55,434 nucleotides of DNA from an uncultured Duodenibacillus sp. (GCA_944390715.1 CALXQS010000014.1:1-55434); one strand, 5' to 3'. Positions 16,537 to 25,782 are shown, numbered from the stretch's first letter. The notes: a model not told the origin generated them from the letters alone. Translations and numbers: made by a program.

Positions 16537-17040
16537 ATGACAACAAACGTTCAAACTCAGGCCGCTCAGACGGCGCAGACGCGCAAGAAGATGATCACGG
16601 AAGTTTTCTGCGAAGGCATCGGAAAAGGATGGAACATCAGCGTCAAATTCATGACGCCCAACATCATCATGGCCTTTGTGCTGATCAAGTTCCTGAACCA
16701 CTCCGGCCTGATGAAGATTCTGGGCGACGTCTTTGCTCCCGTCATGTCGCTTTTCGGTCTGCCGGGCGAGGCTGCCGCGGCCATCATCGGCGCATGGCTG
16801 TCCATCGGCGGCGGCGTGGGCATTGCCGCAGCCTTGTTTGAGGGCGGCCTGCTCAACCTCACTGAACTTGCCATCGTCACGCCCTGCCTCTTCATCATGG
16901 GTTCGCAAGTGCAGTTCCTTGGCCGCATGCTCGGCGTCGTCGGCATCACCAACTATCCCAAGGAGCTCGCCTGCTTGATGACGCTGCCGACGGTTTTGGG
17001 TCTGTGCTCGCTGTTCGTAATGAATCTCGCGCTGGGATAA
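16537..17040 (+). CDS. yjiG: YjiG-like membrane protein, nucleoside-recognition (Gate) domain
   Basis: 167 aa, close to the ~150 aa of YjiG. After a polar N-terminus it has membrane segments around NIIMAFVLIKFLNHSG, AIIGAWLSIGGGVGIAAALF and LMTLPTVLGLCSLFVM, with the Gate motif FGLPGEAAAA. It is the partner half of the preceding gene; neither half alone has the full Gate fold expected of SpmAB-like or YjiHG transporters. It is the last gene of the operon and is followed by a strong terminator. Confidence 0.75.
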   Translation: MTTNVQTQAAQTAQTRKKMITEVFCEGIGKGWNISVKFMTPNIIMAFVLIKFLNHSGLMKILGDVFAPVMSLFGLPGEAAAAIIGAWLSIGGGVGIAAALFEGGLLNLTELAIVTPCLFIMGSQVQFLGRMLGVVGITNYPKELACLMTLPTVLGLCSLFVMNLALG

Positions 17041-17073
17041 CCCGAAAGAGCCTGACGGCAAACTCGTCCTGAC

Positions 17074-17112
17074 AAAGGCCCGCAAGAGAAGTTCTCTTGG
17101 CGGGCCTTTTTT
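17074..17112 (+). terminator. Rho-independent terminator after yjiG
   Basis: AAAGGCCCGC (17074-17083) pairs with GCGGGCCTTT, with an inner AAGAGAA/TTCTCTT stem, and is followed by TTTTT. It is a textbook terminator. Confidence 0.9.
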
Positions 17113-17249
17113 AGGTGCGTCTGAATTTTCTTTTCTTAAAGATAAGCGCCTGCAGCTTTGCTCATGCGCAGTCTTGACGCCGACGCACGGCTCTGGGAAG
17201 TCGAAGAATTCGGGACAATCGGCAAGGCTATATAGAGCGCAGCCAGCCG

Positions 17250-18710
17250 TCATTGGGCAGACAACTCGCTTTCGAGCGCTTCAAAAAAGCCTTCGGGCAC
17301 GCGGTAATGGTATTTCTTTTTCAAGTTTTGGGAAATTCTTCCCGCGCTGATGCCCGCGGCGACAAGCAGATCCAAATCCTTTTGAACAACATCGAAGCGA
17401 TCGTTCATTGCGCGGTAGATGCGGTCGTACTGCTTAAGAAAGTTGATTTCCTGCGGCAAAAACGTATCGACTGCCTCGCGAATCATTGCAAAAAGAAATT
17501 TGCTTTGCTCGGTCGCATCCCAATACCGGTAAACAGCGCCTGAGCCCTTGAATTGGAAGTCAAAATTGCCTTGATCAATCTGAACAACGTCCCACAAGTC
17601 GCGAACCGCACCAGAAAAGGCTTCCAAGGCCTGCAGGTACGACTGTTCATGCTTGAGCATGGCTGCCGACACAGGCACGACGTGCTTTTCAGGCAGCACC
17701 TTGGCTTTGTTGAGCTGATGGTGCACCAAGAATCGGCTCAGCCGTCCGTTGCCGTCCAAAAAAGGATGCAGGTAGACAAAGCCGAACGATGTCACGGCCG
17801 CAGCGACAAGAGGATTGATTTTTGAGCCGTCGGCATTGGCCAGAACAAGCCAGCCTTCCATCAAATCGTCGAGCATGTCCGCAGGCGGAGGAATATACGC
17901 AACTCTGCGCACGCCGAAAGCCCCCGAATTGGCAAGCCAATTCTGCTCGGTGCGATACGTCACTGCTTGGGCAAACGGAGAAGAAACAATCCGATTCTGA
18001 ATGTCGCACAGCTTGTCTTCGTCAAGCTTTTCAAACAACTCCAAGTTTTTGAGCAGATTCATGAAGCGCTGGGCTTTGCTGCCTGAGGCAGGCTCCCTTT
18101 CTATTTCAAACGAGCTTCTGGTCTCGCTCAAATAAGCCCATTCAACGGCTCGCTGCAGCAGCGTCGAAGGAACTGAGGCCATCTGTTCATGCAGCTGCTT
18201 GAATGTCGCTCGAATATCCTCTTCAGACAAGCCGGGAGCTCTGCGCACCACGGGACAATACGAAATTGGCCCAAGTCCGTTGTAGAGCACCCGCCAACGC
18301 GGAATCTGAACTTCGGGACCAGTGAAATACAGCTTGGGGTCAAAAAGCGGACAATAGGCGCCGGCGGCTTGCTCATAACGAAGCCTGCGGCCTGTGAATT
18401 CTTCCCACAGCCACGCAAGCTTTCTGGCAATGGCGCTGCCTGGCGCGGCGTCGACGGCCTTTTGCAGAACCTCAGCCTCGATTTTGGGCAGCACCTGCGA
18501 GAGCACCTCCAGATTGGTGCCTTCGTGCTTCACCGCAAACGAAAGGTGGCCGAAAACATCGTCCTCTTGCGGCGCCATGCGCGATGGGACGAGTATTTGG
18601 TTCTCCGTACGAATGAGCTTGCTCACGCTGGAGCTTGCCTGCGCTGTGCAAAAGAGCGTCAGAACCGTCAAGCCGAACTTCTCGGCAAGATGAGAGTACC
18701 CGCACTGCAT
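17250..18710 (-). CDS. Fic family protein (AMPylator-like)
   Basis: 486 aa. The Fic active-site loop HPFLDGNGRLSR begins at H315 and has all catalytic residues. An inhibitory-helix-type motif, ETRSSFEIEREP, lies N-terminal of the Fic core, as in class II Fic proteins that self-inhibit through a glutamate. The C-terminus (LLVAAGISAGRISQNLKKKYHYRVPEG) resembles a winged helix found in DNA-binding Fic proteins. Fic proteins transfer AMP, or another NMP, to a hydroxyl on target proteins. The start at 18710 has GAGGACGGAATA before it. Several CGCAAAATTT repeats lie just upstream and are candidate autoregulatory sites. Confidence 0.85.
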   Translation of the reverse strand: MQCGYSHLAEKFGLTVLTLFCTAQASSSVSKLIRTENQILVPSRMAPQEDDVFGHLSFAVKHEGTNLEVLSQVLPKIEAEVLQKAVDAAPGSAIARKLAWLWEEFTGRRLRYEQAAGAYCPLFDPKLYFTGPEVQIPRWRVLYNGLGPISYCPVVRRAPGLSEEDIRATFKQLHEQMASVPSTLLQRAVEWAYLSETRSSFEIEREPASGSKAQRFMNLLKNLELFEKLDEDKLCDIQNRIVSSPFAQAVTYRTEQNWLANSGAFGVRRVAYIPPPADMLDDLMEGWLVLANADGSKINPLVAAAVTSFGFVYLHPFLDGNGRLSRFLVHHQLNKAKVLPEKHVVPVSAAMLKHEQSYLQALEAFSGAVRDLWDVVQIDQGNFDFQFKGSGAVYRYWDATEQSKFLFAMIREAVDTFLPQEINFLKQYDRIYRAMNDRFDVVQKDLDLLVAAGISAGRISQNLKKKYHYRVPEGFFEALESELSAQ

Positions 18711-18734
18711 TATTCCGTCCTCAGAAGACGAGCT

Positions 18735-18825
18735 CGCAAAATTTGCGATATTGAGGATTCTTTCCGCAAAATTTTATCAATCATCGCAAATTTTGCACAA
18801 ACAATGATTTTCCTCGCAAAATTTT
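18735..18825. promoter_or_regulatory. Array of four CGCAAAATTT-type sites upstream of fic
   Basis: Near-identical AT-rich boxes occur at 18735 (CGCAAAATTTGCG, symmetrical), 18765, 18785 (CGCAAATTTTGC) and 18815. A fifth, perfectly palindromic copy (CGCAAAATTTTGCG) lies at 19067-19080 in the duplicated remnant. The spacing (20-30 bases) and position just upstream of the Fic start suggest binding sites for a repressor, possibly the Fic protein's own C-terminal helix-turn-helix. Confidence 0.45.
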
Positions 18826-18939
18826 ACGCCGAGACGTCCATTTTGGACAATGTGCAGCAGCAGTCATGCCGCTCTCTGAAACGAAAGCGAATTTTTATAG
18901 GGACGGCTCTAAGGAGACCGGCATTGCCCGCAACACCCT

Positions 18940-19080
18940 ACGAATAGCTTGCTCACGCTTGAGCTTGCCTGCGCTGTACAAATAAGCGTCAGAACGCTCA
19001 AGCCAAACCAGTCGGCAAAACATAAAACAGCCGCACGTGATCGTTTTCGTCCTCAAAAAACGACCACGCAAAATTTTGCG
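18940..19080 (-). pseudogene. Decayed duplicate of the fic 5' end and operator
   Basis: This segment aligns with 18608-18747 at roughly 75-80% identity by eye. Translated on minus it gives FGLSVLTLICTAQASSSVSKL, matching FGLTVLTLFCTAQASSSVSKL of the intact Fic N-terminus. It lacks an ATG in frame and the rest of the gene. It includes the operator palindrome at 19067-19080. No other gene is visible in 18711-19125. Confidence 0.75.
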
Positions 19081-19125
19081 GCGGAGCTTGCAAAGATCAA
19101 CAATCCCGTGCAGCGAAAGCCGAAC

Positions 19126-19962
19126 CTAATCGCCAAAGGCTGTGCGTGAAGCCTTTTGAGCCCAGGCGCTTAGATCTTTTTCTATTCCGCTGCAGTAGGC
19201 CTGCAGCGCCTGCACGGCATCCTTTCCTGCCGGCAGATGCAGCGGGGGATGTTCAGCTTCAGCGGCTTCCAACAGCAGATCAGCCAATTTATCGGGATCT
19301 CCGGGCTGGTCGTATTGCCGAGCCTGCTGCACGAATTGATTCTGCCAACGGCACTGATCGTAGTCAGGAATATGGATGTCGGGCTCCGTTTTCCAAGATT
19401 CGGGTGCATAAAAACCTGTTCTGAACATTCCCGGCGCCACATTGACGACCGAAATGCCGAAGGGAGCGACCTCAAAAGCCAATGCAGTAGAAAAGCCTGT
19501 CACGGCAAACTTCGATGCGTGATATGCAACCGGACCAGCGGCATACCCACCAGCAGATGCAATGTTGAAAATGCGGCCGGACCTTTGCGCCCGCATGACC
19601 GGCAAAACAGCTCGCGTCACGCGCATCAGGCCGAAAAAATTCGTTTCAAAAACTTCCCGAATCGTCTCTTTGCTGCTTTCCTCAAAGGAGGTGATGGCAC
19701 CGAATCCCGCATTGTTCACCAGCACATCAATGCGGCCGAACTGCTCAACAGCAGCCGCTGCAGCCTTGTCGTAGACGGCTTGATCCGGATCCGAGACGTC
19801 AAGCGTCAGATGCAGGAGTTTTGAACAATATTGAGAAGGCACGTCAAGCCGACGCTGCCTGCGCGTTGCGGCGACAACTTTGTCGCCGTTCCTGAGCGCA
19901 GCGCGCACGATTGCCAGACCAATGCCTTTGGAAGTTCCTGTGACAAACCAAACACGCGACAC
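19126..19962 (-). CDS. Short-chain dehydrogenase/reductase
   Basis: 278 aa from GTG 19962, chosen because GGAGAGGAAC sits directly before it; an ATG at 19992 in the same frame has no such site. The Rossmann motif TGTSKGIG is next to the N-terminus. LVNNAG and the catalytic YHASK (with an upstream Ser in NIASAGG) are classical SDR residues. It probably reduces a carbonyl with NAD(P)H; the substrate cannot be named. The gene stands alone between the fic remnant and the GTATAC repeat cluster. Confidence 0.88.
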   Translation of the reverse strand: MSRVWFVTGTSKGIGLAIVRAALRNGDKVVAATRRQRRLDVPSQYCSKLLHLTLDVSDPDQAVYDKAAAAAVEQFGRIDVLVNNAGFGAITSFEESSKETIREVFETNFFGLMRVTRAVLPVMRAQRSGRIFNIASAGGYAAGPVAYHASKFAVTGFSTALAFEVAPFGISVVNVAPGMFRTGFYAPESWKTEPDIHIPDYDQCRWQNQFVQQARQYDQPGDPDKLADLLLEAAEAEHPPLHLPAGKDAVQALQAYCSGIEKDLSAWAQKASRTAFGD

Positions 19963-20470
19963 CGTTCCTCTCCAAGCAAAAATCCACTCCATTGGAATCT
20001 ATCAAAGGCGCGGCCAGCTGAAGAAAAAAGTACAAAACTGACCTGAGAAGTCATGCTTGAGCGAACTTCTTGAAGACAAAATTCGGCAGAAGATCTTATT
20101 GAGGCTGATGTTTTTGCCTGCTTGATGAGCAAGCAGCAAAAGGACTGAGCTTGGAGACTTTCAGCGGACAAAAGGATGCCGGCTACGTGCTCCTTCGAGA
20201 GCAGCTCTTTCCTCTTTGGTGATGGCGTTGACAGCCTTGGCAGACAAGGGGGCGATTGGCTTCATGGTATACAAATTTTTAGGAGCATGGTATACAAATG
20301 CCAAACATGGTATACAGCATTTTTCCATGATGGTATACAAAGCCCGAGTTGTATACCATGTGGATGTGCGCTTTATGGATATTCACCGCGCTTCATCACA
20401 CCTGCAGATTGAAAAAGCCCTGTAAAATCAGGGCTTTTCGCACTTCATCGCGCTTAACAGAATTGCACTC
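19963..20470. other. Gene-poor stretch holding GTATAC repeats
   Basis: 508 bases between the SDR and tRNA-Leu with no supported gene. The only structure seen is the repeat cluster at 20264-20359. Confidence 0.5.
20264..20359. repeat. Five ATGGTATACAA repeats
   Basis: Direct copies of ATGGTATACA(A) start at 20264, 20287, 20307 and 20330. An inverted copy, TTGTATACCAT, occupies 20349-20359. Spacings of 20-23 bases are about two helical turns, as expected of cooperative protein-binding sites. GTATAC cores are typical of HutC-type GntR operators and of some toxin-antitoxin operators, but no such gene is adjacent. Confidence 0.7.
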
Positions 20471-20555
20471 TGGTGCCCGGAACGGGAATCGAACCCGTAC
20501 GCCTTGCGGCTGCGGATTTTAAGTCCGCTACGTCTACCAATTTCGTCACCCGGGC
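20471..20555 (-). tRNA. tRNA-Leu (anticodon UAA)
   Basis: The minus strand gives a full cloverleaf: acceptor GCCCGGG pairing with the 3' CCGGGC segment, anticodon stem-loop around CTTAAAA (UAA), a long class II variable arm, the GGTTCGATTCC T-arm, and an encoded CCA end at 20473-20471. The 85-nt length fits tRNA-Leu. Confidence 0.95.
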
Positions 20556-20670
20556 GCGCGTAAAATGGGAATTGTACATAAAGAAAGCTCGATTTTCATG
20601 GGCAAGGAGGCTTCGGAGCGGCTCCGGCGTGTTATCCTGCCTCATCCTTTTTCATGAGAAAGCCTCGCAT

Positions 20671-22140
20671 ATGTTCAAGCGCTCTCTGACGACAATTCTG
20701 ATCTGTGCGGCCTCGAGCCTGGCTTCGGCGCAGCCGCCTTTGGGAACGGCGCAGGCGTCCGCTGCCGACAGCGTGCAAGGCGCCGCCTCGCGCAGCTCAG
20801 AGACCTTTGCGGCCCTGGACTTCGCCTCGGCCCGTGCGCTGGCTCATGCACGCGCAGACAAAATCAAAGCCGAGGACGCCGAAACCGCCAAGCGCCAGCA
20901 TGAAGCCAAAAGCGCAAGAAGCCTGCACGGCCCCAAGGTAACCTTCGACGCCAAGCAGGTCTGGGGCAGCAAATCAGTCGACATCGGCCCCATCAATCTG
21001 GGCTCCATGATGCCTCCCAGCCTGGGACAAATTCCCGGCATCGGCGCCATGCTGGGCGGGCTGAGCGACACCAGCCTTTCTTATCGCGACGATCTCGACG
21101 GCCCGAGAGCAGCGCTGAGCCTTGAAATGCCGATCTATACGGGCGGCGCCATCACCGCCAAAGTTCGTGCGGCCGACGAGGCGGTTTCGGAAAGCCGCGC
21201 GCAGACCCAAGTCGTGCGCGATCAGATCGACACCGAGCTTGCTCAGAAGTACTTTGCCGTGCAGCTTGCGCGCGCTGTCGTCGATCTGCGCAAAGACATG
21301 CTCGCGCAGCAGGAGCTTGAGCTCAACAAAGCCAGAAGGTATGAAAAGGCAGGCACCATCAGCAAGCTTGAGCGCATGACGGTTGAAGTCAACCGCGACG
21401 CAACCAAGCGCGATCTTTTGTCCTCACAAACCGACTGCGCCGTGGCCGAGCGCGAGCTTGCCGGGATTTTGCGTGAAGAGCACGTGGGCGCACTTTCCAA
21501 TCCCCTCTTCGTGCTTACCTCCGATCTCGGCTCGCTGCAGGACTGGATCGACAAGGCCATGGCCTTCAGCCCCCTGCTGCAGACGATTGACGCCAAGCGC
21601 CGCCAGGCCGATCAAGGCGTCGCCGCAGCCAAGGCCGCCTGGCACCCGCAGGTTTATGCCTTCGCCACGGGCAACCTCATCAAGCACTATCTGGCAATCA
21701 CTGAACCCGACTGGATTGCAGGCATCGGCGTGCGCTTTACGCTGTGGGACAACAAGGACCGCAACGAAAACATTGCGGCAGCCCGCAGCCTTGCGACCAA
21801 AGCGCAGGCCGCCAGATCCGAGGCCGTCAGCCGCCTTGAGACAGCCGTACAGACGGCCTACCTCAGAAGCGAACAGGCTCGAGAGCAGCACCGGCTGACG
21901 GACTCGACGCTTGCGCTTGCGCAGGAAAATCTGCGCCTGCGCGAAAAAAGCTTCGCCGAGGGCCTCTCGACGGCCGATGAGGTCAACGACGCCCGCACCA
22001 AGCTTTTAGGCGCTCAGATCGCCCGGCGCGTGGCCGCCTACCGGTTCGTGGCCGCCTGGGCGGCCTTAAACGGCATTGCCGGCACGATGCATGAATTTGA
22101 GTCTTCGGCCAACCGAAGCGACAACATTTTTGAGCGGTAA
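20671..22140 (+). CDS. TolC-family outer-membrane efflux protein
   Basis: 489 aa from ATG 20671; the frame is open further upstream through the tRNA, which is not coding. A signal peptide (MFKRSLTTILICAASSLASA) is followed by two repeats of the outer-membrane-efflux fold: long helices with heptad patterns, for example VVRDQIDTELAQKYFAVQLARAV in two blocks, and a C-terminal LREKSFAEGLSTADEVNDARTK block. TolC trimers form the outer-membrane exit duct. It is the first gene of an operon with an HlyD adaptor and an ABC-2 permease; the adaptor starts 4 bases after its stop. Confidence 0.88.
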   Translation: MFKRSLTTILICAASSLASAQPPLGTAQASAADSVQGAASRSSETFAALDFASARALAHARADKIKAEDAETAKRQHEAKSARSLHGPKVTFDAKQVWGSKSVDIGPINLGSMMPPSLGQIPGIGAMLGGLSDTSLSYRDDLDGPRAALSLEMPIYTGGAITAKVRAADEAVSESRAQTQVVRDQIDTELAQKYFAVQLARAVVDLRKDMLAQQELELNKARRYEKAGTISKLERMTVEVNRDATKRDLLSSQTDCAVAERELAGILREEHVGALSNPLFVLTSDLGSLQDWIDKAMAFSPLLQTIDAKRRQADQGVAAAKAAWHPQVYAFATGNLIKHYLAITEPDWIAGIGVRFTLWDNKDRNENIAAARSLATKAQAARSEAVSRLETAVQTAYLRSEQAREQHRLTDSTLALAQENLRLREKSFAEGLSTADEVNDARTKLLGAQIARRVAAYRFVAAWAALNGIAGTMHEFESSANRSDNIFER

Positions 22141-22144
22141 CGTC

Positions 22145-23134
22145 ATGTCTGATACTGCAAAATTTCCTGTCAAGACCACTGCCCTCGTCGTCGGCCTCAT
22201 CGCCGCCGCAGCCATCGGCGTTGGGCTCTGGAAGGCAGCCAATCCGCCGACGCCGCCCCTGCAGGGGCAGGCCGATGCGCGCGTCATCGAGCTCGCCCCG
22301 AAAATTCCCGGCCGCATCGGCAAGGTGCTCGTCAAGGAAGGCGATCGCGTTGATGCCGGAGAAGTGCTCGTTGAAATTGAAATTCCTGAACTCTCTGCCA
22401 AGCTCGGCCAGGTTCAAGCGCAGCAGGCTGCGGCCGATGCCAAGGCGCGCCTTGTGGAAGAAGGCGTGCGCAGCGAGCAGATCGAGGCAGCCAAGGCGCA
22501 GTACGGCCGTGCCCTGAGCGCACAGACGCTTGCGCAGAAGACCTATGCGCGCGTCGATTCGCTCTTTAAGGAAGGCCTTGTTTCGGCCCAAAAGCACGAC
22601 GAGGCAAGAGCCGCCTTGCAAAACGCCTCAAACTTGGCGCAGGCCGCCAAGAGCCAGTACGAAATGGCCGTCACCGGCGCGCGAATCGATGAAAAGAAAG
22701 CCGCGCAGGCGCTGGCGCTGCAGGCCGCCCAAGGCGTTGCTGAAGTCAAGTCGCTTGCCGACGAGGCTCTTTTGAAGGCGCCCAGAGCAGGCGAAGTCTC
22801 GCGCGTGGTGCTGCACGCCGGCGAAGTGACCCCGGCAGGATTTCCCTTGATCACGCTCATTGACCACGCCGACAAGTGGGTCGTCTTCAACATTCGCGAA
22901 GATGAGCTTGCCTCGATCAAGGTGGGCTCGACGCTTAAAGCCGAAATTCCGGCGCTGGGCATCAAAGAGGCCGAACTGTCCGTCTACTGGATCAGCCCGC
23001 GCGCCGACTATGCAACCTGGCGCTCGACGCGGCAGTCAACGGGCTACGACGTGCGCACCTTTGAAGTGCGCGCGCGCCCGGCAAAGCCCCTGGAAGACCT
23101 TCGTCCCGGCATGAGCGTGCTCGTGCCGAGATAG
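22145..23134 (+). CDS. HlyD-family periplasmic adaptor
   Basis: 329 aa from ATG 22145. One N-terminal TM (TTALVVGLIAAAAIGVGLW) is followed by a biotinyl-lipoyl-like half domain (ARVIELAPKIPGRIGKVLV), a long alpha-helical hairpin (about 85-210), the second lipoyl half (LLKAPRAGEVSRVVLHAGEV) and a beta-barrel. It bridges the inner-membrane pump to TolC. The layout matches the YhiI/YbhG type that works with ABC-2 permeases. Confidence 0.88.
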   Translation: MSDTAKFPVKTTALVVGLIAAAAIGVGLWKAANPPTPPLQGQADARVIELAPKIPGRIGKVLVKEGDRVDAGEVLVEIEIPELSAKLGQVQAQQAAADAKARLVEEGVRSEQIEAAKAQYGRALSAQTLAQKTYARVDSLFKEGLVSAQKHDEARAALQNASNLAQAAKSQYEMAVTGARIDEKKAAQALALQAAQGVAEVKSLADEALLKAPRAGEVSRVVLHAGEVTPAGFPLITLIDHADKWVVFNIREDELASIKVGSTLKAEIPALGIKEAELSVYWISPRADYATWRSTRQSTGYDVRTFEVRARPAKPLEDLRPGMSVLVPR

Positions 23135-23340
23135 TTTTATGGCGGGCTCTTTTTAGGAGATGAAAAACAATCTGCCTGCAATGTTCTTCAATATCGAGCA
23201 AATCAAGACTTTATTGATAGATATTTTCTAAAAACCCTTTGCTGCCTCGCGGCGCATCATCCTGCGAAAAAACTCCCCGGCAGGACGCGCCCCGAGGCTC
23301 TTGAAGCAGTCTGAACCCAAAACCGCCCAGCAGCCGCGCC

Positions 23341-25704
23341 ATGTCGTTTTTTGATGAATTCATCAATTCAGCCACGCACGAAGTCAGGTACGCATTGAGC
23401 CGCCCGGGACTTTTTCTCTCGGGCGCGGCGGCGCCTCTTTTCTGGTGGCTGATGCTTGCCGCGATTTTTGCCGCGGGGCTCATGCGCTCGCTTCCCGTGG
23501 CGCTTGTCGACAACGACAACTCGCCGCAAAGCCGCGAGCTCATTCAGACGCTTGAGGCCGTGCCCTCGATTGACTTTGAAAATTTCCCCTCCCCTGAGGC
23601 CGCCCGCGAAGCGCTCGCTGCGGCCGACGTCTACGCCATGCTCGTCGTGCCTCAGGAGTGGTCGGCAAAAAGCGCAGGTTCGCGCAGCGACGCGGCCCTT
23701 GAGCTTTACTTCAACAAGAGCTACTACGCCATTGCGGTGACGATTGAAAGCGATCTGAAAACTGCGCTCATGCAGATTTCCTCGCAAAAGCTTCTTGAAG
23801 AGGCCGCGGCGACCGGCGGCGGCTTTCACGGCAGCGCCCATCGAATCATGACGGTCGGCGTCGACATTTTCAGCGCAGGCAACCCGGCCATCAACTTTGA
23901 AGGGTATTTGACGGCTACGCTCGTGCCCGGCGTCACGGCGCTCGCAGCCATTCTCACGGGCGTGGGCGTGGTGAGCCGCGACATGAGGCGGCGCACCTGC
24001 AGAAAGCTTTTGACGAATTCCCGCTCGGTGCGCGCCGTGATGCTCGGGCGCATCTTTCCCTGGTGGTGCCTTTACGCGGCGTATGCCCTCGGGTACGTCA
24101 GCTGGTTTGCCGGCTGGTGCGGCTGGGCTCCTGCAGGAAGTCTTTTTGTCTGGTGCGCGGGCGCCGTGCTCTTGATGAGCGCCATGTTTGCCTCGGCGCT
24201 GATGTTTGCGATTCTTTCTCCGAGCTGGATTCTTGCCATGTCGGCTGCGATCTGCTGGATTGCGCCCACTTTTCCCTTCACGGGCTTTTCGTACCCGATC
24301 GACTCGATGGACGCCTCGGCGCAGGCCTTCAGCAGCATTTTCCCGCTGACCTGGTTTTTGCGGCTGCAGTCTTCGCAGTGGGTGCTCGCTAGCGGCCTTG
24401 AGCACACGCTTTATCTGCTGGCCATGCTCTCGGCCTTTACCGTGATCCCGCTGTCCGTCGGCCTCACGCTGCTGCCCTGGCGGACTGCGCTTCTGGCCAA
24501 GGACGAAATGCGCCCGCTCAAGCTCGACGCCCAAGAGCCGCGCTCAGCCTTTGAAACCGGTCTGCGCGTGCTCGTCAAGGGAGCGTTTTCGCGCGACACC
24601 TTTGCCATTTTCCTTCTGGCCACTGCCTTTTATCTTGTCTTTTACGCCTGGCCCTACGCCAATCAGTCGATTACCTCAATTGAAACGGCCGTCGTTGACC
24701 TGGACCGCTCGGCAACTTCGCGCGCTCTGCTGCAAAAGATGCACTCGGCAACGACCTTGAACATCGTCGCAGCCGACGCTGATCCGGCTCAAGCCAAGGA
24801 CCTTTATCAAAGAGAAGCGGTAAGCGCCGTAATCACCATCCCTGAAGACTACGAAAAAAATCTTCTGGCAGGCAAGCACACCGCATTGCGGCTCACCACC
24901 AACGGAGCCTTCCCGGTCAAAAGCCGCGCCGTGTCGGCCGCCGTGATGTCGATTGCCGCCGAGCAGACGAAGCTTGCCGCCGCAGCCAACATGCTGCGCG
25001 CAGGAGCTCCTGTCGAGACACTCGCAAAACTCAAGGCGGCTCCCGTCTCGCTCGTTGACCAAAATCTCTTCAATGTGCTCTCGGGCTACGCCGGCTACAT
25101 CGTGCCCGTGGTGACGCCCGTGATCATTCAGGCCGTGCTTTTGATGGGCATCACGATGGCCGTCGGCGGCTGGCTCGCTGAAAGTCCGGCTTCGGGCTTG
25201 ATGCGCGCCGTCTTCAGAAAGCGGAGCCGCTTCTGGGCGCTTTACGCAGCGTTTTGGATCTTCGGCATGCTCTGGATCGGATACGCCATGGGCATAGACT
25301 TCGTGTTCTTTGACTTCAGCTCCATGCAAAACCCCTCGGCAACGCTTGCTTTGATGGCGCTTTTCATCGCCGCCGTCGTCTCCTTCGGGCTCGCCTGCGT
25401 CTTCGCGCTCAATTCAAACGCCTACTGCGCGCAGCTCTTGGTGGTCATCTCGGCGCCTTCGGTCTTTTTGTCCGGCGCCGTATTCCCGGCCTTTGACTTT
25501 GCCTGGCCCGCTCAACTCGTGCGTGTCTTCATTCCAAGCACGCCCGGCATCAACGCGCTGGTGGCGGCCGCGCAAAACGGAGCAAGTCTTTCGTCGATCT
25601 GGCCAGAGGCGCTGCATTTGGGTATCCTTGCTGCCGGATATGGTCTTGCGGCCTACTGGCTTTACCTGCGCCGCGCGCACGAGCGCCGCACGCCTGCTGC
25701 ATGA
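23341..25704 (+). CDS. ABC-2-type permease, tandem duplicate fused in one protein
   Basis: 787 aa. Two similar halves each begin with a TM, then an extracytoplasmic domain with a VALVDNDNS / TAVVDLDRS motif, then about five TM segments. Half one is about 1-390, half two about 400-780. Each half resembles YbhS/YbhR or DUF3533-type ABC-2 permeases, which normally are separate proteins driven by one ATPase. No ATP-binding gene is in this operon or nearby. The pump may borrow a distant ATPase, or the protein may work without one. Confidence 0.82.
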   Translation: MSFFDEFINSATHEVRYALSRPGLFLSGAAAPLFWWLMLAAIFAAGLMRSLPVALVDNDNSPQSRELIQTLEAVPSIDFENFPSPEAAREALAAADVYAMLVVPQEWSAKSAGSRSDAALELYFNKSYYAIAVTIESDLKTALMQISSQKLLEEAAATGGGFHGSAHRIMTVGVDIFSAGNPAINFEGYLTATLVPGVTALAAILTGVGVVSRDMRRRTCRKLLTNSRSVRAVMLGRIFPWWCLYAAYALGYVSWFAGWCGWAPAGSLFVWCAGAVLLMSAMFASALMFAILSPSWILAMSAAICWIAPTFPFTGFSYPIDSMDASAQAFSSIFPLTWFLRLQSSQWVLASGLEHTLYLLAMLSAFTVIPLSVGLTLLPWRTALLAKDEMRPLKLDAQEPRSAFETGLRVLVKGAFSRDTFAIFLLATAFYLVFYAWPYANQSITSIETAVVDLDRSATSRALLQKMHSATTLNIVAADADPAQAKDLYQREAVSAVITIPEDYEKNLLAGKHTALRLTTNGAFPVKSRAVSAAVMSIAAEQTKLAAAANMLRAGAPVETLAKLKAAPVSLVDQNLFNVLSGYAGYIVPVVTPVIIQAVLLMGITMAVGGWLAESPASGLMRAVFRKRSRFWALYAAFWIFGMLWIGYAMGIDFVFFDFSSMQNPSATLALMALFIAAVVSFGLACVFALNSNAYCAQLLVVISAPSVFLSGAVFPAFDFAWPAQLVRVFIPSTPGINALVAAAQNGASLSSIWPEALHLGILAAGYGLAAYWLYLRRAHERRTPAA

Positions 25705-25782
25705 AAGCTGCCTTGGCAAGGCGATCATGATTGAGCCGCCAGCCTTTCCCCTTTTTTGCCGCAAAAACTCTTTTTGGGTGTT

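Noticed and set aside
20264..20359. Plasmid-type iteron origin
   Set aside because: No replication or partition gene is nearby, and there are no DnaA boxes; the repeats are better treated as protein-binding sites of unknown purpose.
23368..24534. 388-codon minus frame inside the permease
   Set aside because: Arg/Lys/Gly-rich shadow of hydrophobic coding sequence.
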